A DNA stretch of 64,000 bases. It comes from CAYYKD01 sp964471825 (GTDB lineage Bacteria > Spirochaetota > GWE2-31-10 > CAYYKD01). This document shows, piece by piece, positions 9,223-18,470 of this stretch. The notes beneath the pieces were generated by a model, which saw nothing but the letters and a program-made list of their open reading frames with translations, was not told where the DNA came from and made no database searches. Both the position numbers and the translations under genes were made by a program. Where the stretch lies: the NCBI GenBank assembly GCA_964471825.1, contig CAYYKD010000010.1:1-64000 (forward strand), read 5' to 3'. Position 1 is the first letter of the stretch. Each line of letters starts with the position of its first letter.

Positions 9223-11247
9223 TTAAGGGTAATATGTAATATGATCTGACCCCTTCATACCTGTATAACCTATATCTACTTGCAACTTGACCGGTTCTTC
9301 CTTAAATCTTGAAATAGCTGAAGAGCGGTAAGATAGAACGAACTCTTTACCATTCATTTTTTCGATTTTTGTAAAAAGCGATGCAATCTCTCCTGAAGAA
9401 TAGGCATTATAATATTCGCCGCCGGTCTCCTTTGCAATATGTCTATAGACATCATCAAGAGCCCCTTTTTCAAATGCAACAATAATTATTTTAATATCAT
9501 TGTTCTTAGCTATGGATACGATCTCTTCAATCTTAAATCTATTGAAATCCCGTCCTGTTTCTTTTCCATTTGTTACAAGTACAACAGTTTTTCTTGAAAA
9601 TCTCTTAATTGCATTGTAAATCCCAAGCTTTACGGCGGCCCCTTTATCTGTAACAGGCAACATCTTTATCTTATCAACGGTATCCATATAGAGTAATCTC
9701 GTATCATTAAAATCATTTTCAACTATTCCATTCTCCGGCGTACAACTGATCATTGAAACACGAGTCTTCTTAATATCAATATCTTTAAACCAACTGTTTA
9801 CAATCTTATTAAATGAACTTCGATGTTTTTCAAAATTTGTATTATTGTCAAACACAATAATTACATCACTATTAGTATTCTTCACTATCGTGTTATTCAA
9901 GCCGAAACTCTTTACAGGCCGTCCATTCTCATAGACATTGAAATTAGTCTCATTTAAACCAAGTGGTGTTGTTAAATCAGGTTTCTCAACATTAAATAAA
10001 ACATGTACCTCCGGAAAGTTATTGGTTATAACTCTCTCTATTGAGATATTCATATTCATGTATCTTTCCCTTTCCTGTGAAAGAATAAAAAATCTTGAAT
10101 TAGTAAAATCAGTAAAGGCAATATTTTTTTCATTATCGATAACTATAGAAATGCCCCGTTCTAACCTATTGCCAATCACATCAATTTCTGTCCAGAGAGA
10201 TCTATCGGAATCATAAGCGATAACCCTCTTCTGACAAATAACTAACATTCTACCCGTACTATCAAATGCTAAATCATTAGGAGCAACAAGAAGCTCATGA
10301 GTTATCGACTCAATATAATTACCTGATCTATCAAAAACTACTATTTTCCCTACATCTCTGTCACATACATATAATTTATCATTATGTATTTTCATACCTG
10401 ATGGTGAAGAAAATTTATAAGTATTTTCATTATTTCCAAAGCCAAATAAAATATTTCCGTCACTATCATACTTATTTATCCGCTTATTTCCTGAGTCGGT
10501 TACAAAGAGATTCTGATCTCTATCTAGTATAATATACTTTGGGCCAAGAAGACCACCAACTCCTATCCCCTTATAGCCGATCTCTCTTTCAACAATATTA
10601 AACTCATTAACCAGTAGTATTCTATCATTTTCAAAATCAGATATATAAATTTTGCCATCATTTCTAACCGCAACACCAAATGGCTTACCAAGTTTGGGAA
10701 TAACCGTAGTATAATTTCTGACTGAATTAAGATTTTTGTCTAGTTTAAGTACCGTCCCTGTTAAGAAAGAGGCGATATAGTAATGATTATCTGACCCGAC
10801 AACTATCTGAGCGGGTTTAATAAAAAGAGGTGCTTGGTTATCTCCGTAAAATCCCCGTAGATCTACTCTTAGAAGGTAATTTCTTTCACTATTAACCTCT
10901 GAAAGGATACCCCGTTTGAGATTGATATAATTTACCTTATTGTTTAATGCCCTGTCGAAATACCCCATCTTAGAAAGAGCGTCCCAAACAAATAGAGCAT
11001 TCTTATCATGACCTGCTTTTCTATAGCTGGCACCAAGAAAAACAGATGCCTCATGATTATCATTTTTATAGCCTAATGATTTTAAAAAAAATACAATTGC
11101 CTGCTCATATTCCGCACTATGATAAGCCCTCACACCTTTTCTAAACTCATCATTTGAGTATTCTCCACTTAAATCAAGAGAATACATAAAGCTTGAGAAT
11201 GCAAGTAATGAGGTAACAAGCAAGACCCTTATTCTTACACTAGACAT
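9223..11247 (-). CDS. Exported TPR / NHL-repeat / von Willebrand A protein
   Basis: A protein of about 674 residues with three modules. A signal peptide (MSSVRIRVLLVTSLLAFSS) precedes a TPR-like segment (about 30-95), followed by a beta-propeller of NHL-type repeats (about 125-390; blades with L-D-x-D or Y-D-S-D turns and V-T-D-S-G-N-x-R). A VWA-like domain occupies about 440-625. In the VWA domain the metal-site D-x-S-x-S is D-N-N-T-N and the usual T-D-G is T-N-G, so metal binding is doubtful. The start is set at the ATG 11247, which overlaps the stop of the preceding TPR gene within ATGTCTAG; translation is probably coupled. Likely a periplasmic or surface interaction protein; no enzyme signature seen. 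Confidence 0.8.
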   Translation of the reverse strand: MSSVRIRVLLVTSLLAFSSFMYSLDLSGEYSNDEFRKGVRAYHSAEYEQAIVFFLKSLGYKNDNHEASVFLGASYRKAGHDKNALFVWDALSKMGYFDRALNNKVNYINLKRGILSEVNSERNYLLRVDLRGFYGDNQAPLFIKPAQIVVGSDNHYYIASFLTGTVLKLDKNLNSVRNYTTVIPKLGKPFGVAVRNDGKIYISDFENDRILLVNEFNIVEREIGYKGIGVGGLLGPKYIILDRDQNLFVTDSGNKRINKYDSDGNILFGFGNNENTYKFSSPSGMKIHNDKLYVCDRDVGKIVVFDRSGNYIESITHELLVAPNDLAFDSTGRMLVICQKRVIAYDSDRSLWTEIDVIGNRLERGISIVIDNEKNIAFTDFTNSRFFILSQERERYMNMNISIERVITNNFPEVHVLFNVEKPDLTTPLGLNETNFNVYENGRPVKSFGLNNTIVKNTNSDVIIVFDNNTNFEKHRSSFNKIVNSWFKDIDIKKTRVSMISCTPENGIVENDFNDTRLLYMDTVDKIKMLPVTDKGAAVKLGIYNAIKRFSRKTVVLVTNGKETGRDFNRFKIEEIVSIAKNNDIKIIIVAFEKGALDDVYRHIAKETGGEYYNAYSSGEIASLFTKIEKMNGKEFVLSYRSSAISRFKEEPVKLQVDIGYTGMKGSDHITYYP

Positions 11248-11865
11248 TCTGAACCACTCCAATATGCTCTGTAATCTCAGGATTATTCTTTGCAATCTCA
11301 AGGGATTTTTTTAAACACGCTAATGCGGCTTTTTTATCACCTTTCTTATAGTATGCCCAACCAAGTGAATCTAAATAGGCCGGGTTGTTAGGTTTTACCC
11401 TTACAACCTCTCGAAGTAATTCAAGACCCTTTGATATATCAAGCTCGTAGTCACATAGAAGATATGCATATGTATTTTTTGCGTTTAAATTATACTGATC
11501 TATACTAAAAGCCCTTTCAGCATAGTAAATAGCTTTTTCTCTATCCTTTAGATAGTGATATACGGCTGCAAGAGCTGCATAGACTTGGATTATATTGACA
11601 TTCGCTTCTTTTACTTTTAGAAATTGTAACTCTGCTGACTCATAGTCTTTCGTTTTAAAATAAACAAACCCCAATATCATCCGGGCCTGCTGTGTATACA
11701 AGAAATTTACTCCTGTTTCTANNNNNNNNNNAGGTAGTAATTTGCCTCGGGATTATCAGGATCAGATGTCAAGACCTCTTTAAACTGTACTTCTGACTCT
11801 ATGATCTTTTTTCGGTTATAATTTTTTATGGCCTTTCTTAATATCGAATTTGATTTATCAGCCAA
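11240..11865 (-). CDS. TPR-repeat protein interrupted by an assembly gap
   Basis: The C-terminal part (11240-11721) encodes at least four tetratricopeptide repeats with the usual A-x-x-x-Y-x-x-x-x-x-x-x-x-A and N-P-x-x-x-D-S-L-G-W-A-Y-Y-K-K-G-D pattern. Upstream of the gap, 11732-11865 encodes LADKSNSILRKAI up to a D-P-D-N-P-E-A-N-Y-Y repeat start, so both parts belong to one gene. Read literally, the two sides are not in frame across ten N, so the gap length is a placeholder and one or more repeats may be missing. The start is probably TTG at 11865, three bases after a G8 tract that can act as Shine-Dalgarno. There is no signal peptide. The 3' end overlaps the NHL-VWA gene, suggesting a functional pair. 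Confidence 0.75.
11722..11731. other. Assembly gap (10 N) inside the TPR gene
   Basis: Ten N interrupt a TPR coding region. Flanking codons are out of frame with a 10-base spacer, so the real length differs from ten. Collapsed repeats are a plausible cause. Confidence 0.95.
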
Positions 11866-11902
11866 ATTCCCCCCCCACGAAATACGAAATCCGGTATTTC
11901 AA

Positions 11903-12997
11903 TTAAAAGTATGAAATACTAGCTTTCTGTCTTAACTCTTTAATTAGACCTTCATATTCATCACCAAGAAGTTGTTCTCTCTCTTGCTTCTTTAGTGCAT
12001 CAATAATTTGATCTTTTGCTTCATTAAAACTAATAATTCTTTCTTCAGGTTTGTCTAATATTAAAAAAACATGATACCCCTGAGGTGACTCCAATACATC
12101 TGAAAAATTACCCTTCGAGTATTTTTGTAGTGCATCAACAGTCTTATCGCCAAACACCTGCTTTGCAGCTTGTAAACCCTGTCCTGAGAGAGGAACAAAA
12201 CCTACATAGCCCCTGTCTACCTTATTAGTTTTAGGATTAACCATATCTCTTGTTTGAGGATCATCTGTATTTAAAAGACATAGTTCATCAAAATTTCCAC
12301 CACTTTTCAACCTCTTTAACACATCCTCTGCTTTTTTTCTTACAATCTCTTTTTCATTTGCCGGATATTGTGATCCGTCATTTAATACGGTCCTAAAGAA
12401 TATCTGCTTTAGCTCAAGTGACTCAGGCATTACAAATTTATCGATATTTTCCTGTCTAAATGTCCGCAACTCAGAGTCTGGAAACTGCTTTGTTTCTAAT
12501 GCTCTAAGTTTAGCCTCTGCTCTTTTGAATACAAACTGTTGGATCAACACCTTCTCTTTTACCTTTTCTTCAAAGAGCTCATAAGTCATACTGCCTTCGG
12601 CAGAAACAAACTTTTTAAAGGCCTCTTCTGAGTACTCAAATGCCGGATTATCTCGTTTCTGTATCATAAAATACTGTTGCTTCATGCCATTTAACTCATT
12701 ATTAAAAGCATTCTGATCCATAACAAGTTTAGATGTTCTTACCGCCTCTTTTAGTAATTCTTGATCTATTAGGGATTCAATAACCTCTTTTTCAGTGAAA
12801 ACTTTACCTGTTACACTAGAAAACTTGTTTAGGTCCTTTGTAGCTTTTTCAACATCAACCTTTGTAATAACTGACTTATTAACGCGGGCAACCATGTTCT
12901 TACCTACAGAGAGCTGCTGTCCTTGAGAAAAAACAGAGAAGGCAGTCCCAACAATCATTAGTGTTACAACTAGCAATTTATTTTGTTTTAAATTCAT
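11903..12997 (-). CDS. Exported parvulin-type peptidyl-prolyl isomerase (SurA/PrsA-like)
   Basis: A 364-residue periplasmic foldase. An N-terminal signal segment with a cleavage region near F-S-Q-G-Q-Q is followed by a SurA-N-like helical chaperone domain (about 30-170) with the typical V-N-x-x-x-I-T-x-x-D-V opening. The parvulin domain (about 195-320) contains L-K-Q-I-F-F, G-F-V-P-L, Y-S-K-G-N-F-S-D-V-L-E-S and G-Y-H-V-F-L. Only one rotamase domain is present, as in PrsA, while the N-terminus looks SurA-like; there is no lipobox. It probably assists folding of outer-membrane or exported proteins, such as the barrels encoded elsewhere in this window. It precedes the TPR and NHL-VWA genes on the same strand, about 40 bases away. 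Confidence 0.88.
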   Translation of the reverse strand: MNLKQNKLLVVTLMIVGTAFSVFSQGQQLSVGKNMVARVNKSVITKVDVEKATKDLNKFSSVTGKVFTEKEVIESLIDQELLKEAVRTSKLVMDQNAFNNELNGMKQQYFMIQKRDNPAFEYSEEAFKKFVSAEGSMTYELFEEKVKEKVLIQQFVFKRAEAKLRALETKQFPDSELRTFRQENIDKFVMPESLELKQIFFRTVLNDGSQYPANEKEIVRKKAEDVLKRLKSGGNFDELCLLNTDDPQTRDMVNPKTNKVDRGYVGFVPLSGQGLQAAKQVFGDKTVDALQKYSKGNFSDVLESPQGYHVFLILDKPEERIISFNEAKDQIIDALKKQEREQLLGDEYEGLIKELRQKASISYF

Positions 12998-13133
12998 TCT
13001 ACTATCCTTAAATATTAAATTTTAGTTAATATACATTATCTTATTGATAAAATCAACATTTCATTTATCATAATCAATAATTTTAAATAAAAATTACATA
13101 GAAGCCAATTTCAACAACAAATCTTACCTTAAT

Positions 13134-13181
13134 AAAAGTAGATTTACAAAAAAAGTGATTAACAATAAAAGTGATTTACAA
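13134..13181. repeat. Three short direct repeats upstream of the foldase gene
   Basis: Three near-identical direct repeats: AAAAGTAGATTTACAA (13134-13149), AAAAGTGATTAACAA (13151-13165) and AAAAGTGATTTACAA (13167-13181), spaced 16-17 bases. They lie about 140 bases upstream of the foldase start and after the end of the PPK2 gene. Such an array could be a regulator-binding site, but AT-rich drift is also possible. No gene is seen in the rest of 12998-13234. Confidence 0.5.
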
Positions 13182-13234
13182 AACAATCATAACAACATAA
13201 TCTATGCGAAAAAATTAAATCCAATTTGAAAATA

Positions 13235-14728
13235 TCATCTGATTGCAGCTTCAAGTCGTTCTATGATTGTCTTGATTGTTTTTAACCGTGCAAATTTCTT
13301 GTCATTGGACTCAACTACAACCCAGGGCGCATATCCGGTTGATGTCCTAAAAATCATTTCATTTACTGCAGACTCATATTGATCCCACTTCTCACGGTTC
13401 CTCCAATCCTCATCTGTAATCTTCCATTGCTTGTGTGGCGTTACTTTTCTCTCCTCAAACCGTCTTAATTGTTCATCTTTATCAATATGAAGCCAAAATT
13501 TAATTACTACAGTTTTATTATCAGCTAACTGCTCTTCCATCTCATTTATCTCTTTATATGCCCGTTTCCACTCTTCTTGTGAACAAAAGCCTTCAACCCT
13601 TTCAACGAGAACTCTTCCATACCAACTTCTATCAAATATTGCGATATGTCCGGCCTTAGGTAAATTAATCCAAAACCTCCATAGATAGTGATGATTTAAC
13701 TCGATATCTGTTGGTGCAGCAACCGGAATTACCCTGTAACCTCTTGGGTCAAGGTTCTCAGTTACTCTCTTAATATTTCCACCTTTGCCGGCTGCGTCCC
13801 ATCCTTCGTACACTATTACAACAGGTATTCTTTTCTCATATATGATATGCTCCAACTCACGCAACCTAGCCTGACACCTTTTCATCTCACCCGAATAATC
13901 AAGAGGGTGTTCAACTTTTGCAGGATCAATTTTACTAAGAATTGAACACTCCGTTTTACAAGGTTCAACCTCTTTTTCAGGCGACTTTTTCACTGACTTT
14001 ACCTTAGACTCCAGTTTTTCCCGCCTATCGGCTATTACCGTTTCCATCCGCTCGATAAATACATTTAAAAGTTTCGAAATAGCATAGTGCCGGTCTGTAG
14101 ATTCTATAATTGTCCACGGTGCATAACTTGTATCTGTTGCTTGAATCATGCTCTGATAGACCGGCAAATTTTTTTTATAGTTCGAATTATTCTTCCAATC
14201 CTGCTTCGTAACTCGCCAGCTGGTAACCGGATCATTATCAAGTTTTTTTAATCTCTTTTTTTGTTCTTGCTTTGAAATATGAAGAAAAAACTTAAATATA
14301 ATCGCCCCATCATCTGATAACTGCCGTTCAAATGACTTTACAACATTCACAACACCAAGATCAATCGTACTTTTGTCATTAAATCTGTCAACACTCAACC
14401 TGCGATACCAACTTGAATCAAATATCGAAATCCGGCCATTTGCAGGAGTTTTACCCCAGAAACGCCAAAGAAAGGGCTTAAACCTCTCCTCTTCATTCTC
14501 TGCAGCTATCTTATTTACCTCTATTCCCCTAGGATCTAAAGGCCAAATAAAATTATTAATTAATGTTCCCTTTCCAGCTGCATCCCAACCTTCAAAGATA
14601 ACTATAATCGGTATCTTTAATACCCTAGCCTCCCGCTGAATCTCCCCTGTTCTGTGCTCTAAATCTACTCTAACTTTCTTAAACTCTTCTTTTTCCAGAT
14701 ATTTCTCAAGATCAACTTGATCTAACAT
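13235..14728 (-). CDS. Two-domain polyphosphate kinase 2 family protein (polyphosphate:AMP phosphotransferase type)
   Basis: A protein of about 497 residues with two tandem PPK2 domains, each with a Walker A motif (F-E-G-W-D-A-A-G-K-G near 47; Y-E-G-W-D-A-A-G-K-G in the second half). Two-domain (class II) PPK2 enzymes are known to phosphorylate AMP to ADP with polyphosphate. The second domain keeps F-D-R-S-W-Y-G-R-V-L-V-E-R. The first has F-D-S-S-W-Y-R-R-L-S-V-D-R, so it is probably structural rather than catalytic. A Lys/Glu-rich linker joins them. The start is the ATG at 14728, preceded by AGGAGGG. An upstream in-frame ATG at 14773 has no Shine-Dalgarno. The gene would let the cell recover ADP from AMP and stored polyphosphate. 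Confidence 0.9.
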   Translation of the reverse strand: MLDQVDLEKYLEKEEFKKVRVDLEHRTGEIQREARVLKIPIIVIFEGWDAAGKGTLINNFIWPLDPRGIEVNKIAAENEEERFKPFLWRFWGKTPANGRISIFDSSWYRRLSVDRFNDKSTIDLGVVNVVKSFERQLSDDGAIIFKFFLHISKQEQKKRLKKLDNDPVTSWRVTKQDWKNNSNYKKNLPVYQSMIQATDTSYAPWTIIESTDRHYAISKLLNVFIERMETVIADRREKLESKVKSVKKSPEKEVEPCKTECSILSKIDPAKVEHPLDYSGEMKRCQARLRELEHIIYEKRIPVVIVYEGWDAAGKGGNIKRVTENLDPRGYRVIPVAAPTDIELNHHYLWRFWINLPKAGHIAIFDRSWYGRVLVERVEGFCSQEEWKRAYKEINEMEEQLADNKTVVIKFWLHIDKDEQLRRFEERKVTPHKQWKITDEDWRNREKWDQYESAVNEMIFRTSTGYAPWVVVESNDKKFARLKTIKTIIERLEAAIR

Positions 14729-14817
14729 AAAACCCTCCTGATTTACCCATTCTAACAAACTGATTAAATGCATAATGATAGATGTCTATCGAGTCTTAAT
14801 TAAATCTGAGACTCAAA

Positions 14818-16182
14818 TCAATTTCGAAGACTATTAACAGGTGGCGGAATATGCCCACCTCTATTTATAAACCTGCTGCAATCTAGTTGATTGATCTTCA
14901 TTACTACCCCTTCACCAAGGAGACCGCCGAATTTAACAAAGTCACCTGCAATCTTTCCCGCTACCGGGATCACTCTTACAGCAGTAGTCTTGTTGTTTAT
15001 CATCCCTATAGCCGCTTCATCAGCTATTATACCTGAGATAGTAGAGGCAGAAGTTATACCGGGAACAAAAAACATATCAAGCCCGACAGAACAAACAGAA
15101 GTCATTGCTTCAAGTTTTTCAAGAGTTAAATAGCCCTTAATTGTTGCCTCAATCATACCACGATCCTCACTCACCGGTATAAATGCACCAGAAAGCCCAC
15201 CCACCCTGCTTGCCGCCATAACTCCGCCCTTCTTTACTGCATCAGTCAACACTGCAAGGGTCATAGTAGTACCCCAGGCACCTACAGATTCAAGACCTAT
15301 TTCCTCAAGAATTCTGGCAACACTATCATTTTCTGCCGGAGTAGGAGCTAATGAGAGATCAACAATACCGAACTCTACCCCCAGAGCAGCAGCAACCTCT
15401 CTTCCAATAAGTTCCCCCATTCTGGTAATCTTAAATGAGGTCTTTTTTACAGCCTCAGCAACTTCCTGTATGGAAGCATCCGGTTTTAACTTTTTTAAAG
15501 AGGCCAATACTACACCCGGGCCACTGATTCCAATATTAAGTACAGTTTCACCTTCAGAGATACCATGAAATGCACCAGCCATAAATGGATTATCCTGAAC
15601 AGCATTGGCAAATACAACAAGCTTGGCACATCCGATTGAATCTCTGTCTGAGGTTAATTCTGCTGTTTTTTTAATAATCTCACCCATTTTTTTAATCGCA
15701 TCTAGATTTGCACCTGACTTAAAAGATGCAACATTAACTGAGGCACAGACCTTATTTGTGCTGGATAGAGCTGTAGGAATAGATTCTATCAGCTTTATGT
15801 CACCGCTTGAGTACCCCTTCTCTACAAGAGCAGTAAATCCCCCAATAAAATCAATTTTCAAATCATCTGCAGCTCTATCCAGAGCCTTTGCAAAAATTGA
15901 ATAGTCATCTGTAGAAGTAGATGCACCGATTAGTGAGATAGGTGTAACTGATACTCTTTTATTTACTATGGAGAGACCGTATTTATCAGAGATTTCATCT
16001 GCAAACCTTACAAGATCTCTTCCCCTGCTTACAACTTTTTTATAAATAAGTTCAGCACATTTTTCGGGATCTCTATCGATACAATCAGTTAGACTAATCC
16101 CCAATGTAACGGTTCTTATATCAAGATGCTGCATTCCTATCATCTGTATGGTTTCTAATATTTCTTCAGGGAGCAAATACAT
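14818..16182 (-). CDS. PFL family protein (DUF711 / UPF0210)
   Basis: A 454-residue protein matching the DUF711 (UPF0210, PFL) family over its full length. Hallmarks are the opening E-E-I-L-E-T-I-Q-M-I with D-I-R-T-V-T-L-G-I-S-L, the central F-M-A-G-A-F-H-G and I-S-G-P-G-V-V, and late G-G-L-S-G-A-F-I-P-V-S-E-D and G-L-D-M-F-F-V-P-G. Structures of the family have a fold related to the anaerobic ribonucleotide reductase/pyruvate formate-lyase barrel, but no activity is established. The small ACT-domain gene that often accompanies it is not adjacent here. GGAAG lies upstream of the ATG. The gene follows the cyclase gene on the same strand after about 100 bases. Confidence 0.92.
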   Translation of the reverse strand: MYLLPEEILETIQMIGMQHLDIRTVTLGISLTDCIDRDPEKCAELIYKKVVSRGRDLVRFADEISDKYGLSIVNKRVSVTPISLIGASTSTDDYSIFAKALDRAADDLKIDFIGGFTALVEKGYSSGDIKLIESIPTALSSTNKVCASVNVASFKSGANLDAIKKMGEIIKKTAELTSDRDSIGCAKLVVFANAVQDNPFMAGAFHGISEGETVLNIGISGPGVVLASLKKLKPDASIQEVAEAVKKTSFKITRMGELIGREVAAALGVEFGIVDLSLAPTPAENDSVARILEEIGLESVGAWGTTMTLAVLTDAVKKGGVMAASRVGGLSGAFIPVSEDRGMIEATIKGYLTLEKLEAMTSVCSVGLDMFFVPGITSASTISGIIADEAAIGMINNKTTAVRVIPVAGKIAGDFVKFGGLLGEGVVMKINQLDCSRFINRGGHIPPPVNSLRN

Positions 16183-16280
16183 TTTTTCTTCCTTTAATAA
16201 TCATGTAATATATGGGAATCCAATATTCTAAAAACTTAATATTTAAGGATAATGCTTAACCGGCATTATACACGACAATC

Positions 16281-18470
16281 TTAAAAACTTTCGACTCCAT
16301 CCCAGGTTTCAGAAACACCATTTCTGATGTTTTCCTCACATTTTGAAACAAAATTTTTTACTGCCCTATCATAGGGGTTTTTAATTAATATAGCATTAAA
16401 AATCTGTAAACTTTCTTCAAAATTTCCACCTAAATACAACATTAAGGCTCTTTCATAATCAATTGCAGTTTCTATCTTCATCTCCTGAAGAGGATCAGAA
16501 TAATCCTGAAACACCTCATAAATTGAAACAGGGGTTAATTTACCCTTTACCCTGACAAAATCAAGAAGCCTATACCTATAGATCGTGGGGTCAGACAGTT
16601 TATTTATCAGAGAATCACTTACGATAATACCCGCACCATAATATTTTGTCAATCCTTCAAGTCTGGACGAGAGGTTGACAGCATCCGATATAACTGTACC
16701 ATCGTATCTTTCATCTTCCCCAATGATCCCCAGCATCATACTTCCAATGTGAATCCCTATTCCTATATCAATAGCAATATAACCACATTCGCCCCTATGC
16801 CGATTGTAAATTCTCAATTGATTCCTCATCTCGATAGCAGCTCTAAAGGCATCATCTGCACAATTAGGAAACAATGCCATTATCGCGTCCCCTATATACT
16901 TATCGATGAACCCCCTATTATTTCTAATAACCGGCCCCATTCGATTAAAATATGAATTTAAAAAGTTAAAATTCTGCTCCGGTGTTAGATTCTCAGATAG
17001 TGTTGTAAATGACCTTATATCTGAGAATAGAATCGACATTGTATGCTGTGACTGATCACCGAGATGCAAATCAGTCAGCTCAGTCTTACCAAGATACTTT
17101 AATATTTCTGTAGGTACAAATTTGGTACTGGCCTGATTGAGTCTAACAATTAAATCAATATTTGTCTTAAGTGCAGTAAAATAACGGTATAAAATCACAG
17201 AAACAAAACTCACAACAAATGAAAAAGTTGGAGTGATAAGATTTACAGTCTTGTTAAAAAAGATAAATAGAAATATAAAAAAACAGACAAGCAATAGATA
17301 AAGTAGCAAAGAGAATATCAAAAATTTAATTGGTTTAAAAACTACCCCAAGCCCCCAAAGAAATGAGAGAAAAACCAAATATATCAACCCCAAAAAAAAC
17401 ATATGTATATTAGAAATAAAGTTTTCGGTTATTATTGAATTTATTAGATTTGAATGAACACCTGACATAGGATAAACTTTTTCAAGCGGAATAGTGCCAT
17501 GATCTTTGCCTCGTGTTGTTATATCTGATACAACAGCAATTGTCCCCTCAATCTGATCCCTGAGATCATCAATACTACCGGATATACCGGCCTTTAAGAT
17601 AGAGTCAAATGAATAATGAAAAAAAGTCTCTGTCCATTTCCCTGCAAAGTTGATAACAACATTTCCTGACTTATCAATGGGGATCTTTAAATCCCGTTTG
17701 ATATTTCCCGGAAATACAGCATTCTTAAATAAAATATAACTTCCGAATTTCACCTCAATATTATCAGGTCTTACAGATAGATAGTCTGCTGCTATCCTTA
17801 ATGATAAACCCGGTATATACCCATCACCATATTTGATTAACAACGGGAATCTTCTATATACTCCATCAACATCAGGCTCACAAAAAATATGCCCGACCCC
17901 CTTTGAGACATTGATAAATGACTCAGAACCGGACAAGATTGATAAAGAAGATGGCGGTCTACCAATATTTTTAACAATCGGATACCACACAAACCCCCTA
18001 TCCAAATTATCGGCAAATTCAATTCCGGATAGATCTTCCACTTTCCCCTCTTGAATTCTAGGCACAACCGGCATATAGGCAGACTTTGAATCACTTAAAG
18101 CATCAACGAGAAGTTTTTCATTATCAGTTGTGCTATAGGATGAAAAAATTATATCAAAAACTATCTGGGATACCCTTGCCTCTGACAATATCCTAACCAT
18201 ATCAGCATAAAGCCGTTTGTTAAATATATCCTCCTTTAACTTACCGGCGGAAGAATCATTTAGATCAACATGGATTATTCTTACACTAACAGGTTCATTG
18301 CCTTTGACTATCCCCTTAAGACGAAACAACTGATCACTCAACCTCAAATTCCAAACATCTATAGTTCCCGGCAAGAATAAAAATATTAGAGAAAAAAATA
18401 AAAAAGGGGCAGCAATAAGCACCCCAATTTCTATTTTATTTTTAATGTTCAATTCGTATAGTTTTTGCAT
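16281..18470 (-). CDS. CHASE2-domain adenylate/guanylate cyclase
   Basis: A 729-residue membrane-bound class III nucleotide cyclase. One N-terminal transmembrane helix (about 15-35) precedes an extracytoplasmic CHASE2 sensor (about 45-330). Three closely spaced helices (about 340-425) follow, then the catalytic domain (about 465-640). The catalytic domain retains both metal-binding aspartates (L-F-S-D-I-R-S-F-T and Y-I-G-D-A-I-M-A-L-F) and the G-I-G-I-H-I-G segment. After it comes a single TPR-like segment (about 675-720). cAMP is the usual product of this architecture, but ATP versus GTP use is not certain. The start codon overlaps the end of the exported protein gene at 18442-19119, so the two are probably coupled, and the partner may deliver the periplasmic signal. 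Confidence 0.92.
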   Translation of the reverse strand: MQKLYELNIKNKIEIGVLIAAPFLFFSLIFLFLPGTIDVWNLRLSDQLFRLKGIVKGNEPVSVRIIHVDLNDSSAGKLKEDIFNKRLYADMVRILSEARVSQIVFDIIFSSYSTTDNEKLLVDALSDSKSAYMPVVPRIQEGKVEDLSGIEFADNLDRGFVWYPIVKNIGRPPSSLSILSGSESFINVSKGVGHIFCEPDVDGVYRRFPLLIKYGDGYIPGLSLRIAADYLSVRPDNIEVKFGSYILFKNAVFPGNIKRDLKIPIDKSGNVVINFAGKWTETFFHYSFDSILKAGISGSIDDLRDQIEGTIAVVSDITTRGKDHGTIPLEKVYPMSGVHSNLINSIITENFISNIHMFFLGLIYLVFLSFLWGLGVVFKPIKFLIFSLLLYLLLVCFFIFLFIFFNKTVNLITPTFSFVVSFVSVILYRYFTALKTNIDLIVRLNQASTKFVPTEILKYLGKTELTDLHLGDQSQHTMSILFSDIRSFTTLSENLTPEQNFNFLNSYFNRMGPVIRNNRGFIDKYIGDAIMALFPNCADDAFRAAIEMRNQLRIYNRHRGECGYIAIDIGIGIHIGSMMLGIIGEDERYDGTVISDAVNLSSRLEGLTKYYGAGIIVSDSLINKLSDPTIYRYRLLDFVRVKGKLTPVSIYEVFQDYSDPLQEMKIETAIDYERALMLYLGGNFEESLQIFNAILIKNPYDRAVKNFVSKCEENIRNGVSETWDGVESF

